Notes under the pieces: model-generated
The model's database searches: none
Seen by the model: the letters and a program-made list of their open reading frames with translations, nothing else
What the model was told of the DNA's origin: nothing
Shown: in pieces, positions 40,396 to 49,520 of the stretch
How the letters are laid out: every line of letters starts with the position of its first letter
Position numbering within the stretch: position 1 is the first letter of the stretch
Position numbers and translations under genes: made by a program
Source of the DNA: Cyanophora paradoxa
Taxonomy: Eukaryota > Glaucocystophyceae > Cyanophorales > Cyanophoraceae
Direction: 5' to 3'
Assembly (NCBI GenBank): GCA_004431415.1
Contig: QPMI01000584.1
Location: forward strand, 1 to 64,000
DNA: 64,000 nucleotides

Positions 40396-41004
40396 TTACG
40401 GTAAATTGGGACAGAATATATTGGCAACGATTCTATTAGGATTACTAACGTCAGTATACCACATTCGGCTAACGCGACTCCATTTCGCTCCATTGTCTTT
40501 TAAGAATTTACGCAAGGTGGTGCGGCGGGTAATTTGCAGTCCATGCTCTTCAAACTTCTTATGATATGTGGACAGATTGCGTTTAACATTGAAATAGATA
40601 AGCTGTATCGACTGTGGTTCGTGCTCACGCTTTATGGCTTTGATTACATCAGTCATCTTATATTGTGTGCATCTTACGAGACGCCAGAAATCCAGAACAG
40701 GTTGATATCCTCCCTCGTCTTCATCATTTACTTTCTTGATGGTATACTTATAGGATATCTCATCGTTGGATGCTCTTACATACGCAAACACATTATTTAT
40801 TGATCGAATGACTATCTTGTGCGGTTCTTCAATAAAGAAACCAATAGATTGAATATCGGCTCTACGAAAGATTGTATTTACAAAGGTAAATGGCATGCGA
40901 TCAGTATCAAATGAAAAGAGGATATCAAATAGTTCCACGGTGCTAAATGATAGATCCGAAAGAGGATAAACGAAAATAGGTTGTCCTTTGAACAGATACG
41001 CCAT
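40396..41004 (-). CDS. Hypothetical protein, 202 residues
   Basis: Between integrase and polymerase, on the same strand. N-terminal half is rich in aromatic residues (F-V-Y-P-L-S-D-L-S-F-S), C-terminal half is basic (R-R-T-T-L-R-K-F-L-K-D-N-G-A-K-W). I recognise no family. A promoter-like motif shared with the replication genes lies upstream, so it is likely expressed early with them. It has no counterpart in the visible part of element A. Confidence 0.65.
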   Translation of the reverse strand: MAYLFKGQPIFVYPLSDLSFSTVELFDILFSFDTDRMPFTFVNTIFRRADIQSIGFFIEEPHKIVIRSINNVFAYVRASNDEISYKYTIKKVNDEDEGGYQPVLDFWRLVRCTQYKMTDVIKAIKREHEPQSIQLIYFNVKRNLSTYHKKFEEHGLQITRRTTLRKFLKDNGAKWSRVSRMWYTDVSNPNRIVANIFCPNLP

Positions 41005-41017
41005 TTTCGCCTTCGCC

Positions 41018-41044
41018 TTTTACTTTAAGCTGAGAAAATATTTT
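41018..41044 (-). promoter_or_regulatory. Putative early promoter motif
   Basis: Minus strand AAAATATTTTCTCAGCTTAA followed by AGTAAAA, about 14 bases before the start at 41,004. The same string, with one or two changes, precedes the genes starting at 48,514, 48,954 and, more loosely, 44,679 and 49,145. Confidence 0.55.
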
Positions 41045-41129
41045 CCTGTTGCCTAAATGTAGCGCGTTCTCCTTAAATCATTTTGCGTTGCCCACGGGCT
41101 TTCAATTTTTACAGCGATCGTGGTGAGAC

Positions 41130-41250
41130 TCTCACGTTTACTGTCAATAAAATCAGGCTACCTGAGCGTTTATTGTCGAGATTTTAATAATTAATGAAAA
41201 TCCTGACAATAAACACCGCAAAACGCGCAATAAAAACGTGCAGTAAACAG
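41130..41250. repeat. TTTATTGTC iterons in the integrase-polymerase interval
   Basis: CGTTTACTGTCAATAAA, GCGTTTATTGTCGAG and, inverted, CTGACAATAAACACC lie within 80 bases, with CCTGA/TCAGG words interspersed. This is the longest gap between replication genes of element B. It may hold regulatory or replication-protein sites. Confidence 0.45.
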
Positions 41251-41254
41251 TAAA

Positions 41255-41419
41255 ATGAATGATCCGGTATGGGACGCGCACCCGATCCCCAATTACTTCC
41301 TAATCGACCCTGACGACCCCTTTTTACGGTGCATATGGCTTCTCCATATCCTAAGGCGACAGCTCCTTCAATTAGAGCGCAGACCGAGAAAAAGAACGCA
41401 CGATAAGATAGACGACTAA
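41255..41419 (+). CDS. 54-residue ORF overlapping the polymerase stop
   Basis: Begins M-N-D-P-V-W-D-A-H-P, has a short hydrophobic stretch (C-I-W-L-L-H-I-L) and a basic end (R-R-P-R-K-R-T-H-D-K). The stop overlaps the convergent polymerase stop by two bases. Upstream is AT-rich with AGTAAACAGTAAA before the ATG. Balanced composition suggests a real gene, but there is no homologue to confirm it. Confidence 0.4.
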   Translation: MNDPVWDAHPIPNYFLIDPDDPFLRCIWLLHILRRQLLQLERRPRKRTHDKIDD

Positions 41420-44400
41420 CAGCCGAATGGAAGGCTATGTATGCCGTCGCCTGATATGCAGCGCTTGCTATCGAATTGGGTCAGCGCTATCCGCTTGCTC
41501 TCCAAATCATATAAGTGGTGGCATCGCCGTTGCTTGTTTACTACTGTTACTGTTTTTGTGATCCCGTCAAATAGGCAGCGCTTAAAGTCGTCGAAATGCA
41601 CCTCTTTCGAGGCTGTCCCGCTCATTTTTACCTTGTCGTAGCTCTCGGTGCGGAAAGCATATAGCTTCGGTCGCAGCCCCACATACTCCACTATCTTGAC
41701 GTCGGGCATCTCATTTTTATATTTACCGGGAACCATCCGGTTCTCGGGGCTATAAGGGCAGTCTAAATAAGGGCTGATCGCTCGCATGCCCGCTTCCAGA
41801 TCCGCGCTCTCTATATACAGACAGAACGAGTCGGTATCGTGGAACAGCAGCTGAGCTTGCGAGAAAGTCGGTCGGATCACGTCGTAAAAGAAGCTATAAT
41901 TATGGAGCTTCGCGGCATCCAGCACATAAGCGCCAATAGCCACCGGTTTATCGAGTTTTACATGTTTACTATACATTTCGAATGCGACCGCAGTCTCGTT
42001 TAATACATTCGTCGCTTTTACCAGCGGGCTCGCGGCGTATTTCTTAAACAGCTTCGTGCTGTTCGCGATCTTTACCACGGAGCGCCCTCGACACGATTCC
42101 AGGCATTTACCGTAAATAGCATTATTCATTAATTTAAAGAAGTCGCTCTCGAATTTATTCCGGGCTTCCTTTCGCAGTTTCGTGTTCAGATCTATATAGG
42201 GCTTCATAAATGCAGCGGTTGCAAACGAGAGCACCCGGTGGATCTTAGTAACTACGATCCCCTTTTTTACCATATAGAGCAGCATCGGCTGAGAGACCAC
42301 GTAATTATATTTCGGAGTAAATGAGGCGATCAGCTTCGGATCTTTACTTAGCTTCTCGCCGCTAATCTCCAAAAGCCCACGCTGATATGCGCTCAGCATG
42401 TCCGCAGTAATTACCTCTTTACTCACGATCAGCGGGAAATCGCGATGGTCGCCCTTTAAATAGTCCGGATACGCAAGGTCGACCTCTATAAATGCACTCC
42501 GCCCTACAACCTCGGTAAAAGCTGTGCTTGTGACGTCCCAGCGATAGTCCCCGACCGGTAAAGGCTGACTGAGCCCATAGCCATATAGATTATTCGCATC
42601 CAATAGGACTATATGTTTATCCTCGCTATTAGCCTCGGCATATCGTGTGGGCATGGTCGCAAAGCCGCCCCTAATTGCCCGCTCAATAAATTCGTATTGA
42701 TCCGCATCACTGATCTGTTCTATCGCGACCCTCGTATGCTTTAACATCGCGTCCCACGATAGTCCCGGTGCGCTCACATAATGCGTGGGATCCAGTCCGT
42801 ATTGCTCATGGGCGAGCATGCTGAATTTACCGAATTTTACCATGAGATCATTAACATCGGACGCCTGAAAATCCATGAAATTCGAGGCGTCTATAAACTT
42901 GTAAAGTCCCCACTGTAAAGATAGATACTCGTCGAAATTCTTACTTAGGATCTCGACCCGCAGCTTATCGTCTTGCTGTGCGATTTTCCGGAATATAGCA
43001 TGCCCGCACTCGTCCATCCGATCAATAACCACGGCTACTTTCGTTTGCTTTGAGATCCTCCTATGTAAATTGCACTTTCGGCAAGCTTTCCCTATATAAT
43101 CGCCGCTTTGGTGACAGTGATCGCGGACAGGGAAGTTTTCGTGGGTAAACCGCTGATTGCATATGTAGCAGTGCTTGGTGATTTTATAGGCTTGCTTTTG
43201 CGCCTCTGTGAGCGGAATCATAGGTGTGTTGGTAAATAGGGTATTAAGCATCTCGCGGCACAGATCCCCTAACGTGGTAAACATCTGACCCAGCGGATCC
43301 ACCCCCTCGAATTCGTGATTTTCAACATGCGAGCCCATAACAACATTAAGTGCCACCGACTTTACCTCTCGCTTGCTTCGGTTTGGTTCATTAGGAACCG
43401 GCACCGACTCCATCTCTACTTTGCAGTAACAGACAGTGGGCAGCCACACCATTTTCCTTAGGTGTTGCAGTCCGAAAGTAATAAAGCTTCCGGGTTCCGG
43501 GCATTTACCTTTACTCATTCTCCAATCGATACAGCGATTAGATTCGGTGTGTTTATCGAGTTTGTCCTGTGATCTGAATCGGGACAAACAGGTTTCGCAG
43601 TAGAAAATGCGCCCGTCGTTTGCTTTATCAAAGGTGGTCTTTAAGAGGCGGCTCAGTGACATAATCGTAATATAGTGACCCTGTCCGTTTGCGTCCTCGA
43701 TCAGCAGCAGGTTTACCTTTGATTTACGACGCGGATTACTTGACATGTGCAGTGGATAAAAGGTTTGGGTCGCATTATCGGCGCCATATATATTAATTGA
43801 CAGCTCGGGATTATTGTCCTCGAAACGATCTATTAATGCAGCATCGCAAGCCACCGGGAAATTAATGCCTGAGAAGTCGAGTTCAGTCATCCACCGCCTA
43901 TATTGGAACGGATCATTACGTTTGTGTCTGTTTATGTCGTTTCTGTGCAGCCATGCGAGGATAGCGTAATTAAAACAGTCGTGACCATCGATATTCTTAA
44001 TATTTACTGTGGCTCGCTTTAATCCAATCCATTCGGGGGTCTCAATGTAGCAACCGCCCATCGGCGCATATGACAAAACGGCGACATGTAGCTTATCTAA
44101 TTTACTGAGCCGGTAGCTGTCGACCTGTATCATCTGTTCATTCATTTGCTGAGCTACACCCACTAACTCAGTGAGAATATTGCGCGACCTTGTGATTACG
44201 AAATAATCGCTGTAAATGTGTTTGGTGATAAAAACGTTAGGATCACTCACTTTTACGTATCGGCAGATGAAAGTAAGGCGCACCTTAATAGCTTTAAGCT
44301 CGTCCAGCCTCTCTTTCAGCCGCCCAGGCAGGTTTGCAGCGATGGTAGTGAGAAATTCCACCGGATCTAAGATTATCTGTTCATCCGCCTTATAGCTATA

Positions 44401-44679
44401 CCAGGCGTATGCTTTATTCATTGCGAAACCGTCTTCCTCATCGGGTTCTATGACGGCTAAGCGCCGCCCTTCGGTATAGAAGCGCTCCACATTTTCCAGG
44501 CGATTGTAGAGCTCGTCGGCAATATTCGCAAGGTTAGCTAAGCGGGGTTTTCGATCTAAGATCGCCGCCCTACGATCATATTCAGCTTCGGTGATCTCCC
44601 CAGTGACTAAAAGACTACCTAACAAGCCTAATATTTCGTCCTTTTTCTCTTTTATAAGGCGATTAGTTTGGCGGGGCAT
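41416..44679 (-). CDS. Protein-primed family B DNA polymerase with EndoVII-like insert
   Basis: Replicates the element. The intact 1,087-residue protein has polymerase motif A D-A-N-N-L-Y-G (694-700), motif B K-L-M-N-N-A-I-Y-G-K (849-858) and motif C H-D-T-D-S-F (947-952). Upstream are a C2H2 finger (Cys361, Cys364, His377, Cys383) and a recombination endonuclease VII-like zinc module (C-Y-I-C 504-507, D-H-C-H 520-523, C-R-K-C 533-536). The site of exonuclease motif I reads Y-C-K-V-E (418-422) where the family usually has D-x-E, and motif II reads D-R-M-D-E-C-G-H (553-560) where an N-x-x-x-x-D pattern is usual. Proofreading is therefore probably lost. The N-terminal 350 residues are family-specific and could include a terminal-protein region, which is not shown. 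Confidence 0.92.
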   Translation of the reverse strand: MPRQTNRLIKEKKDEILGLLGSLLVTGEITEAEYDRRAAILDRKPRLANLANIADELYNRLENVERFYTEGRRLAVIEPDEEDGFAMNKAYAWYSYKADEQIILDPVEFLTTIAANLPGRLKERLDELKAIKVRLTFICRYVKVSDPNVFITKHIYSDYFVITRSRNILTELVGVAQQMNEQMIQVDSYRLSKLDKLHVAVLSYAPMGGCYIETPEWIGLKRATVNIKNIDGHDCFNYAILAWLHRNDINRHKRNDPFQYRRWMTELDFSGINFPVACDAALIDRFEDNNPELSINIYGADNATQTFYPLHMSSNPRRKSKVNLLLIEDANGQGHYITIMSLSRLLKTTFDKANDGRIFYCETCLSRFRSQDKLDKHTESNRCIDWRMSKGKCPEPGSFITFGLQHLRKMVWLPTVCYCKVEMESVPVPNEPNRSKREVKSVALNVVMGSHVENHEFEGVDPLGQMFTTLGDLCREMLNTLFTNTPMIPLTEAQKQAYKITKHCYICNQRFTHENFPVRDHCHQSGDYIGKACRKCNLHRRISKQTKVAVVIDRMDECGHAIFRKIAQQDDKLRVEILSKNFDEYLSLQWGLYKFIDASNFMDFQASDVNDLMVKFGKFSMLAHEQYGLDPTHYVSAPGLSWDAMLKHTRVAIEQISDADQYEFIERAIRGGFATMPTRYAEANSEDKHIVLLDANNLYGYGLSQPLPVGDYRWDVTSTAFTEVVGRSAFIEVDLAYPDYLKGDHRDFPLIVSKEVITADMLSAYQRGLLEISGEKLSKDPKLIASFTPKYNYVVSQPMLLYMVKKGIVVTKIHRVLSFATAAFMKPYIDLNTKLRKEARNKFESDFFKLMNNAIYGKCLESCRGRSVVKIANSTKLFKKYAASPLVKATNVLNETAVAFEMYSKHVKLDKPVAIGAYVLDAAKLHNYSFFYDVIRPTFSQAQLLFHDTDSFCLYIESADLEAGMRAISPYLDCPYSPENRMVPGKYKNEMPDVKIVEYVGLRPKLYAFRTESYDKVKMSGTASKEVHFDDFKRCLFDGITKTVTVVNKQRRCHHLYDLESKRIALTQFDSKRCISGDGIHSLPFGC

Positions 44680-44704
44680 CTTTTACTCTAAGGGAACATT
44701 TTAA
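44680..44704 (-). promoter_or_regulatory. Putative early promoter of the polymerase gene
   Basis: Minus strand TTAAAATGTTCCCTTAGAGT followed by AAAAG, ending at the ATG. It keeps the CCNTTAGAGTAAAA core shared with the primase promoter at 48,522-48,550 but not the full AATATTTTCTC part. Confidence 0.4.
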
Positions 44705-44808
44705 TTTCGGGAAAGGACGCGTTTACCCGATGTAGAATGTCGGAAATCATTTAAAGAGAATGCAAAAAATGACATGAAAAACGTTTTCCGTCTGTTATTG
44801 TAAAGAGC

Positions 44809-45663
44809 ATGGCGGCGAAACCGATGTCATATTTGGAGCGCTTAAAGGAAGCCTTGCGCGACCTGTGTGGCTCTGATGATTTCCATGACTATGTAAGCTT
44901 AGGAAGTAACAAAAACCTTGGGTTGCTCTCAACCAAACTGAAAAAATACGATTTAGACCTACATCATCTCCCTCGGGATTCCCCTACATGTGCATGCACG
45001 CATGATATAGTGGAGCAGTGTTATATATTGCATGTCGCCAAAAAGATCCCTGTTGTTGTTGGAAATTGCTGTATAAAACGCTTTATTCCCAAAGAGTTCC
45101 GCTGTGATGTTTGTAAGCACTGTGGGGATCGTCATAGGAACCGCAAAGACAACTACTGTAAGAAATGTCGCCCACTCATTGCACGTCAGAGGTGGATCGA
45201 AGAACAGCATGAACGAATGAAAGAAGAAGAAGCGGAGAGAGAGCAAAGAGCAGAACGCATTAGATTATTCGAGGAACACCAGAGGATGTTTGAGGAACAC
45301 CAAAGGCGCCTCAGGGACGAAAAATGGCTTGAACGCTTTCAGAAAGAAATGAATTTAAGAGCGTTCGCGATGTGGGCAACGGACTTCATTGAATCAATGG
45401 AAGAAAGCCGTGAGGACGATATTGAGAAGTTCAGAGCTGACAGAAAGCAATTCATAAATCGGTTAGCAGAGTGCAGTTCGCTCGATGGGGTTCAGGTTAC
45501 CATAGGTTTTCGAGTCCCATTGAACAGGAAGGATATACCAAAATCCCTCAATTGCAATAGGGTTAGGGTTTTCACATGGGAAACGACTACTGTCGAGCAA
45601 ACCATTGAACTACTCAAAAAACACTTCACGATGGATTATATAAACATAACCGTAGAAACGTAA
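44809..45663 (+). CDS. Cys-rich zinc-binding protein with coiled coil
   Basis: A 284-residue protein. The cysteine-rich part includes C-A-C-T-H (61-65), Cys71, V-V-G-N-C-C-I-K-R-F (84-93) and C-x2-C-x2-C plus C-x2-C between 99 and 120, enough for two or three zinc sites. Residues about 125-190 form a charged coiled coil (E-R-M-K-E-E-E-A-E-R-E). Similar C-x-C-x-H plus VGN-C-C patterns occur in giant-virus and algal-virus proteins of unknown role. It is the only plus-strand gene in the replication half and ends just before a G-rich module. Confidence 0.7.
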   Translation: MAAKPMSYLERLKEALRDLCGSDDFHDYVSLGSNKNLGLLSTKLKKYDLDLHHLPRDSPTCACTHDIVEQCYILHVAKKIPVVVGNCCIKRFIPKEFRCDVCKHCGDRHRNRKDNYCKKCRPLIARQRWIEEQHERMKEEEAEREQRAERIRLFEEHQRMFEEHQRRLRDEKWLERFQKEMNLRAFAMWATDFIESMEESREDDIEKFRADRKQFINRLAECSSLDGVQVTIGFRVPLNRKDIPKSLNCNRVRVFTWETTTVEQTIELLKKHFTMDYINITVET

Positions 45664-45707
45664 GCCGATTGTATACGTTGTAAATTACTGACGTTTTTTG
45701 TTTTTCG

Positions 45708-45824
45708 ATAGGGTGGGGAGGGTGGGGTGAGGTGGGGCATTTTTTGAGTTCCAATAAAAAATTCTCCCACCCAAACATTTTGGGCAAAAAAGACCCCACC
45801 CAACCCCACCCTCCCACCCTGTAT
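45708..45824. repeat. G-rich palindromic module, internal solo copy 4
   Basis: A full module like those of the terminal repeats, with TAGGGTGGGGAGGGTGGGG on the left and ACCCCACCCTCCCACCCTG on the right, sits alone in the interval between two convergent genes. A half module follows at about 45,903-45,920 at the helicase stop. Being convergent, the hairpin may also end transcription of both genes. Confidence 0.8.
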
Positions 45825-45920
45825 TAACAACCATGATTTACACTGAAATTCAATGTGTTTTAAGTTATAAAAATAAGATATATCAATGTTAGAATGAAAC
45901 CAGGTGGGTGTAGGGTGGGG

Positions 45921-48514
45921 TCAGGCTTCCACATCTGAATCCTCGAATTTGGTGCCCCTTTTCTTTGGTTGCGGCTGAGGAGAATCATCTTCTTTAATCG
46001 AATCATCATCGATTAGCTTCAACTTTCGGAATTCAGCCATCATCTCATTCCACAGGAAGTGATAGTTAGATTTTCCATTGGTCGTTTTCACTTGAATATA
46101 TGTAGTCGTGCGCATCTCAGTATAGAACCGCTTGCTATTATAATCGTTTTTATATTTGTTTTCAGAGATGAAGTCTTTGAACAGCTCCCATGTCGATGCA
46201 AGACCGCCCAGCTTGGTTTTCAGCTCTGTAACCCGCTCACTATCGACAAGCCACTTCGCAAACATAAGAATAATCGGTGCAGCCGCTTGCTGAACTAAGT
46301 AGTATCGGTTTGTAAGCGGTCTGTCTTGACTCCAATTGACTTTCTCGCAATTTACTTTCGTCCTGAGATACTGAACGATATTTCGAATATTTCTCATATC
46401 ATTCAGCCACTCAACAAGCGGGGCGAAATAATCCTTATTACAGCGCTGTTTGTCACTCACCTCAATGACCACAAAGCGACGATCATCAGCCTCGATCTTG
46501 ACAGGGACAGTATTGTTGCTTGTGAAAACGATTCGCGCGAAATTCTTCTTATCATACGAGTCTATTCCTTTGTGCTCAATTACAATCTTCGGGGCTGTGA
46601 CTATATCTTTGAGAAGGTCGCTATGTTCAAAGGTATCCTTTCCAGACGCTTCATTTACCACAATCATAATCTTATCCTCCCGGTTGTGAGCAAATCGCCC
46701 GAATAGATCATCCTTTGGCTTGGCTGTCGAGTATGCCAATGCATCACCGAGGATCTTCTTCTCAAAGGTATCAATGAGCATATTCTTTCCAGCGCCTTGG
46801 CGACCTAGGAAGATGAGGGACACGTTATTTAGTTCCCCCGGCTTTTGCATCATGTGGGCAAACCACTTTTTAAGATAATCGAATGTCTTATCATCTTCGC
46901 CTGACATTAAATATAGATGTGTCAGAAAAGGCTGAATCATCTCTTCTGTCACATCCTCGGGGGCGGCTCCTCGAATTCTTCATGATCAATCTTGAATCCA
47001 GGGTAGAGATTAAACACAGACTTGCATTTCGCGCTCAGCTTTGCAGGAGGCGGCAGGAAATCCATATAAGTGGATCGTGTCGCCCTTGGGTCAGTAATCC
47101 ATTCAGGTAGCGTTTTTACCCACTTTTCGGTTTGGTTCTCAGTCCCTCATTGAGAATCACCTTGTGAAACAGATGGGGAAAATGTTTGGTCGCCAATTTC
47201 GTAATATCTTTCGGTCGCCAGGATAATAGCTGTTCATCCCAATACATGACAGTGCCGATGCTCTCGATGTGATGCAGCCTCGCATTTAAATATCGCAGAT
47301 GGACTTCAAAGCTATCGACCATAGGTGGAATGGGGGCAGTCTTGTAGTCAATATCGTCGGAATCCTCAGGCTGAAACGAATATTTCTTGGGGAATAGCTT
47401 ATTATAACTGTCGCTGTTATCCTTTTTCAGCCAGTAAACAATCGAACCGAATGTGACTCGCTTCCCTTCCACCATTTTCTTGCCTTTGCAAAGGCTCATG
47501 AACTTCTCATGACAGTCATCATATTCATATTTTTCGCTCTACTTGTTGCTTGCGAGGGATATTGTTGTCTTCGCAAGTATTGATTATAGCAATACCTACG
47601 TCGATCCATGTCTTATATTCATTAGCTCGCTCGCCACTGAGGCTCATAATGACTTCTTGCAACAGTTCAAACGAAACCTTATTATCTTTGAGATCCTCCA
47701 ACACCTCCTCCTTCTTCTTCACAGGTTCTTTACAGGGCTTGTCCTTAACAGACTTGGGCGCCACCGTTTGCTTAGGTTCCTCAGGCTTTGTAGCTTCCTT
47801 TGGTTTATCGACCGCAAAGGCTGACATGGTGTCTACTTCCACCCACTTAGTGGGGCGATCGAAACATTGCACCAGGAAAAAACCATCGTGCATGCCTTCT
47901 TTCTCGCAATCAATAAACTTAGTGAACACCACATTCTTATCGACATCGTGCTTTGATTTGCTTTGAGCGTCCAAAGCTTCGCCTTTGCAGCAACGGAGGC
48001 AGATCAGGTTTTGAGTTGTTCCATAAACGCCACTATCGAATTCGACATTTTTGATGAGACCCATCGCTTTAAAAAGCTTTGGAATGTCTTCGTGGCGGCA
48101 GACCAGATCGGTAAATACGAAATGCCCGGAAATCTTGAACTTAGTGACATTCTCTTTGATTAAATGAACCCGGCGATGGCGAACAGCAACCGCAATTGTA
48201 GATCCCGACAGGGTTTGCAATTTCTTGCGCATTTCCCTGATGATCTCTTCGGCTTCCTTATAGTTGTCGGCTACATCAGGTTTCAGATCAACGAACTTGT
48301 CCAGATCCAGATAAACACGAGTCACTTGATCAGGTTGTATGCATTCCGCCCATGTAGGATAGGTCATATTGTCCCGTTTCTTTGAGTTATTGATGCGCTC
48401 AATAATTTCATCATCGGTTAACTCAACCAAATTAGACGTATTGCGAGAACCAGTCAGACATTTCAGAAAGGTGCCCTTGACATTAGAGAATGCGAATTTC
48501 GTGATAGCGTCCAT
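45921..48514 (-). CDS. Archaeo-eukaryotic-type primase fused to SF3 helicase, three frameshifts
   Basis: Primes and unwinds DNA. The N-terminal part (47,525-48,514) has the primase signature Asp70/Asp72 in V-Y-L-D-L-D, Ser129-Gly130-His131, and Asp160 in V-E-F-D-S-G-V-Y. The middle part is 47,116-47,499. The helicase (45,921-46,952) has Walker A G-R-Q-G-A-G-K-N (46,782-46,805), a D-K-I-M-I-V-V-N-E Walker B-like strand and a T-S-N-N motif, all typical of the D5/SF3 family. The three parts are in different frames. Each junction (near 47,530, 47,150 and 46,970) is explained by one base in an A, G or C run. The gene is probably intact in life, about 864 residues. Element A has a TVpol in the same place. 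Confidence 0.85.
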
Positions 48515-48521
48515 CTTCTCT

Positions 48522-48550
48522 GTTTTACTCTAAGCGGAGAAAATATTTTT
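48522..48550 (-). promoter_or_regulatory. Putative early promoter of the primase-helicase gene
   Basis: Minus strand AAATATTTTCTCCGCTTAGA followed by GTAAAAC, eight bases before the ATG. Nearly identical to the motifs at 41,018-41,044 and 48,965-48,990. Confidence 0.6.
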
Positions 48551-48660
48551 CAGGTTGTTCATTTTTTGCGCATTATCCTTAAATCCCTTTACAGTTTTTT
48601 CCCGATGATAAAATCGATTAGCATCGGGGCAATCGATAGTATGGTAAGGAGCTTCCCGAT

Positions 48661-48954
48661 TTACATCGGAAAGCCGCACGAAAAATAAGGAATGCGCTCA
48701 GCGGCAATCGAGAGTTTGCGTTTTCTAATACTTACGGGGCGCCCCCGCTTTCCCATATGGCTTCCCTCCTCGGCTTTGCGACGATAATACGATTCCAAAG
48801 CCATCTTCTTCTTGAATTCGCGATATTCGGGATCCTCGTTATACCGATTCCGCATTTTGATGATTTCACGGATCCGATAATTAAGTCCGTCGCCTTTCTT
48901 CATGTCCTCAGTGACAAGCTTTGCCTCAATATTTACAGCAGCGATGGTGGTCAT
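48661..48954 (-). CDS. Small AT-hook-like protein, EDPEYRE family
   Basis: A 97-residue basic protein with R-Y-N-E-D-P-E-Y-R-E-F-K-K, E-S-Y-Y-R-R-K-A-E and K-R-G-R-P-V-S. It is the element B member of the family represented twice in element A (6,032-6,298 and 7,063-7,308). It lies between the primase-helicase and the small conserved 46-residue gene, the same neighbourhood as in A. DNA binding through the RGRP motif is likely. A role as transcription factor or nucleoid protein is inferred. Confidence 0.7.
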   Translation of the reverse strand: MTTIAAVNIEAKLVTEDMKKGDGLNYRIREIIKMRNRYNEDPEYREFKKKMALESYYRRKAEEGSHMGKRGRPVSIRKRKLSIAAERIPYFSCGFPM

Positions 48955-48964
48955 CTTTTCGTTC

Positions 48965-48990
48965 CTTACTATAAGCGGAGAAAATATTTT
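48965..48990 (-). promoter_or_regulatory. Putative early promoter of the AT-hook-like gene
   Basis: Minus strand AAAATATTTTCTCCGCTTAT followed by AGTAAG, ten bases before the ATG. Third close match to the shared motif. Confidence 0.6.
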
Positions 48991-49004
48991 ATCAGTCGTA
49001 TTTC

Positions 49005-49145
49005 CTATTTCTTCTTTAAATCATTTTCTGAGCTGTCATTTTTTGTGATCGAAGCGAGTTCTTCTCTACGTTTTTTAATAGCGACTTCCAATGCGTATTG
49101 CGCGCGTTTCCTGTATAGGATCGCGTAGAGATCGGGGTCGGGCAT
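49005..49145 (-). CDS. 46-residue conserved small basic protein
   Basis: Starts M-P-D-P-D-L-Y-A-I-L-Y and contains Y-R-K-R-A-Q-Y-A-L-E-V-A-I-K, then E-E-L-A. It matches the 36-residue ORF at 6,972-7,082 of element A in sequence and position. Upstream (49,150-49,172) is a variant of the promoter motif. Function unknown, possibly DNA-binding given the charge. Confidence 0.62.
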   Translation of the reverse strand: MPDPDLYAILYRKRAQYALEVAIKKRREELASITKNDSSENDLKKK

Positions 49146-49172
49146 TCGATACTATTTAACGCGAAAATAGTT

Positions 49173-49520
49173 TCAGCGATCGTATTCGCCCAAATAAAGC
49201 GGATTTATTGGCGGATACGGGGAATCAACGCGAAAATGACCTTCCACGGAATTAGGGCACGAGCGGCGTCTTATATAGGATACTTGCACGTCTTCTATTG
49301 CTGTCTGTGGGACTATATTGGAGTTCGCAGGCACAGGCGAGGGCGATTGAGATCGGGGACGATCGTGATTATCACTGTGGTTGGAATATACAGATGATCG
49401 CCTACCTCCATTATCCTCGTCCGAAATGTCAAACTCTACGGTTGTGTCGCAGCATCCGGACTTACAGTGAGATATGAAATGCAGGTGAAACATCTCAATG
49501 CATTGTGTGATGAAATTCAT
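49173..49520 (-). CDS. Small CxSGCC-motif protein
   Basis: The open frame starts at 49,655, but the methionine at 49,520 (M-N-F-I-T-Q-C) aligns with the element A homologue and avoids a long antisense overlap. About 115 residues with S-H-C-K-S-G-C-C-D-T-T-V-E-F-D, then an acidic and a serine-, proline- and arginine-rich tail. Clearly orthologous to 7,309-7,563. Possibly membrane-associated through modified cysteines; not established. Confidence 0.65.
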   Translation of the reverse strand: MNFITQCIEMFHLHFISHCKSGCCDTTVEFDISDEDNGGRRSSVYSNHSDNHDRPRSQSPSPVPANSNIVPQTAIEDVQVSYIRRRSCPNSVEGHFRVDSPYPPINPLYLGEYDR

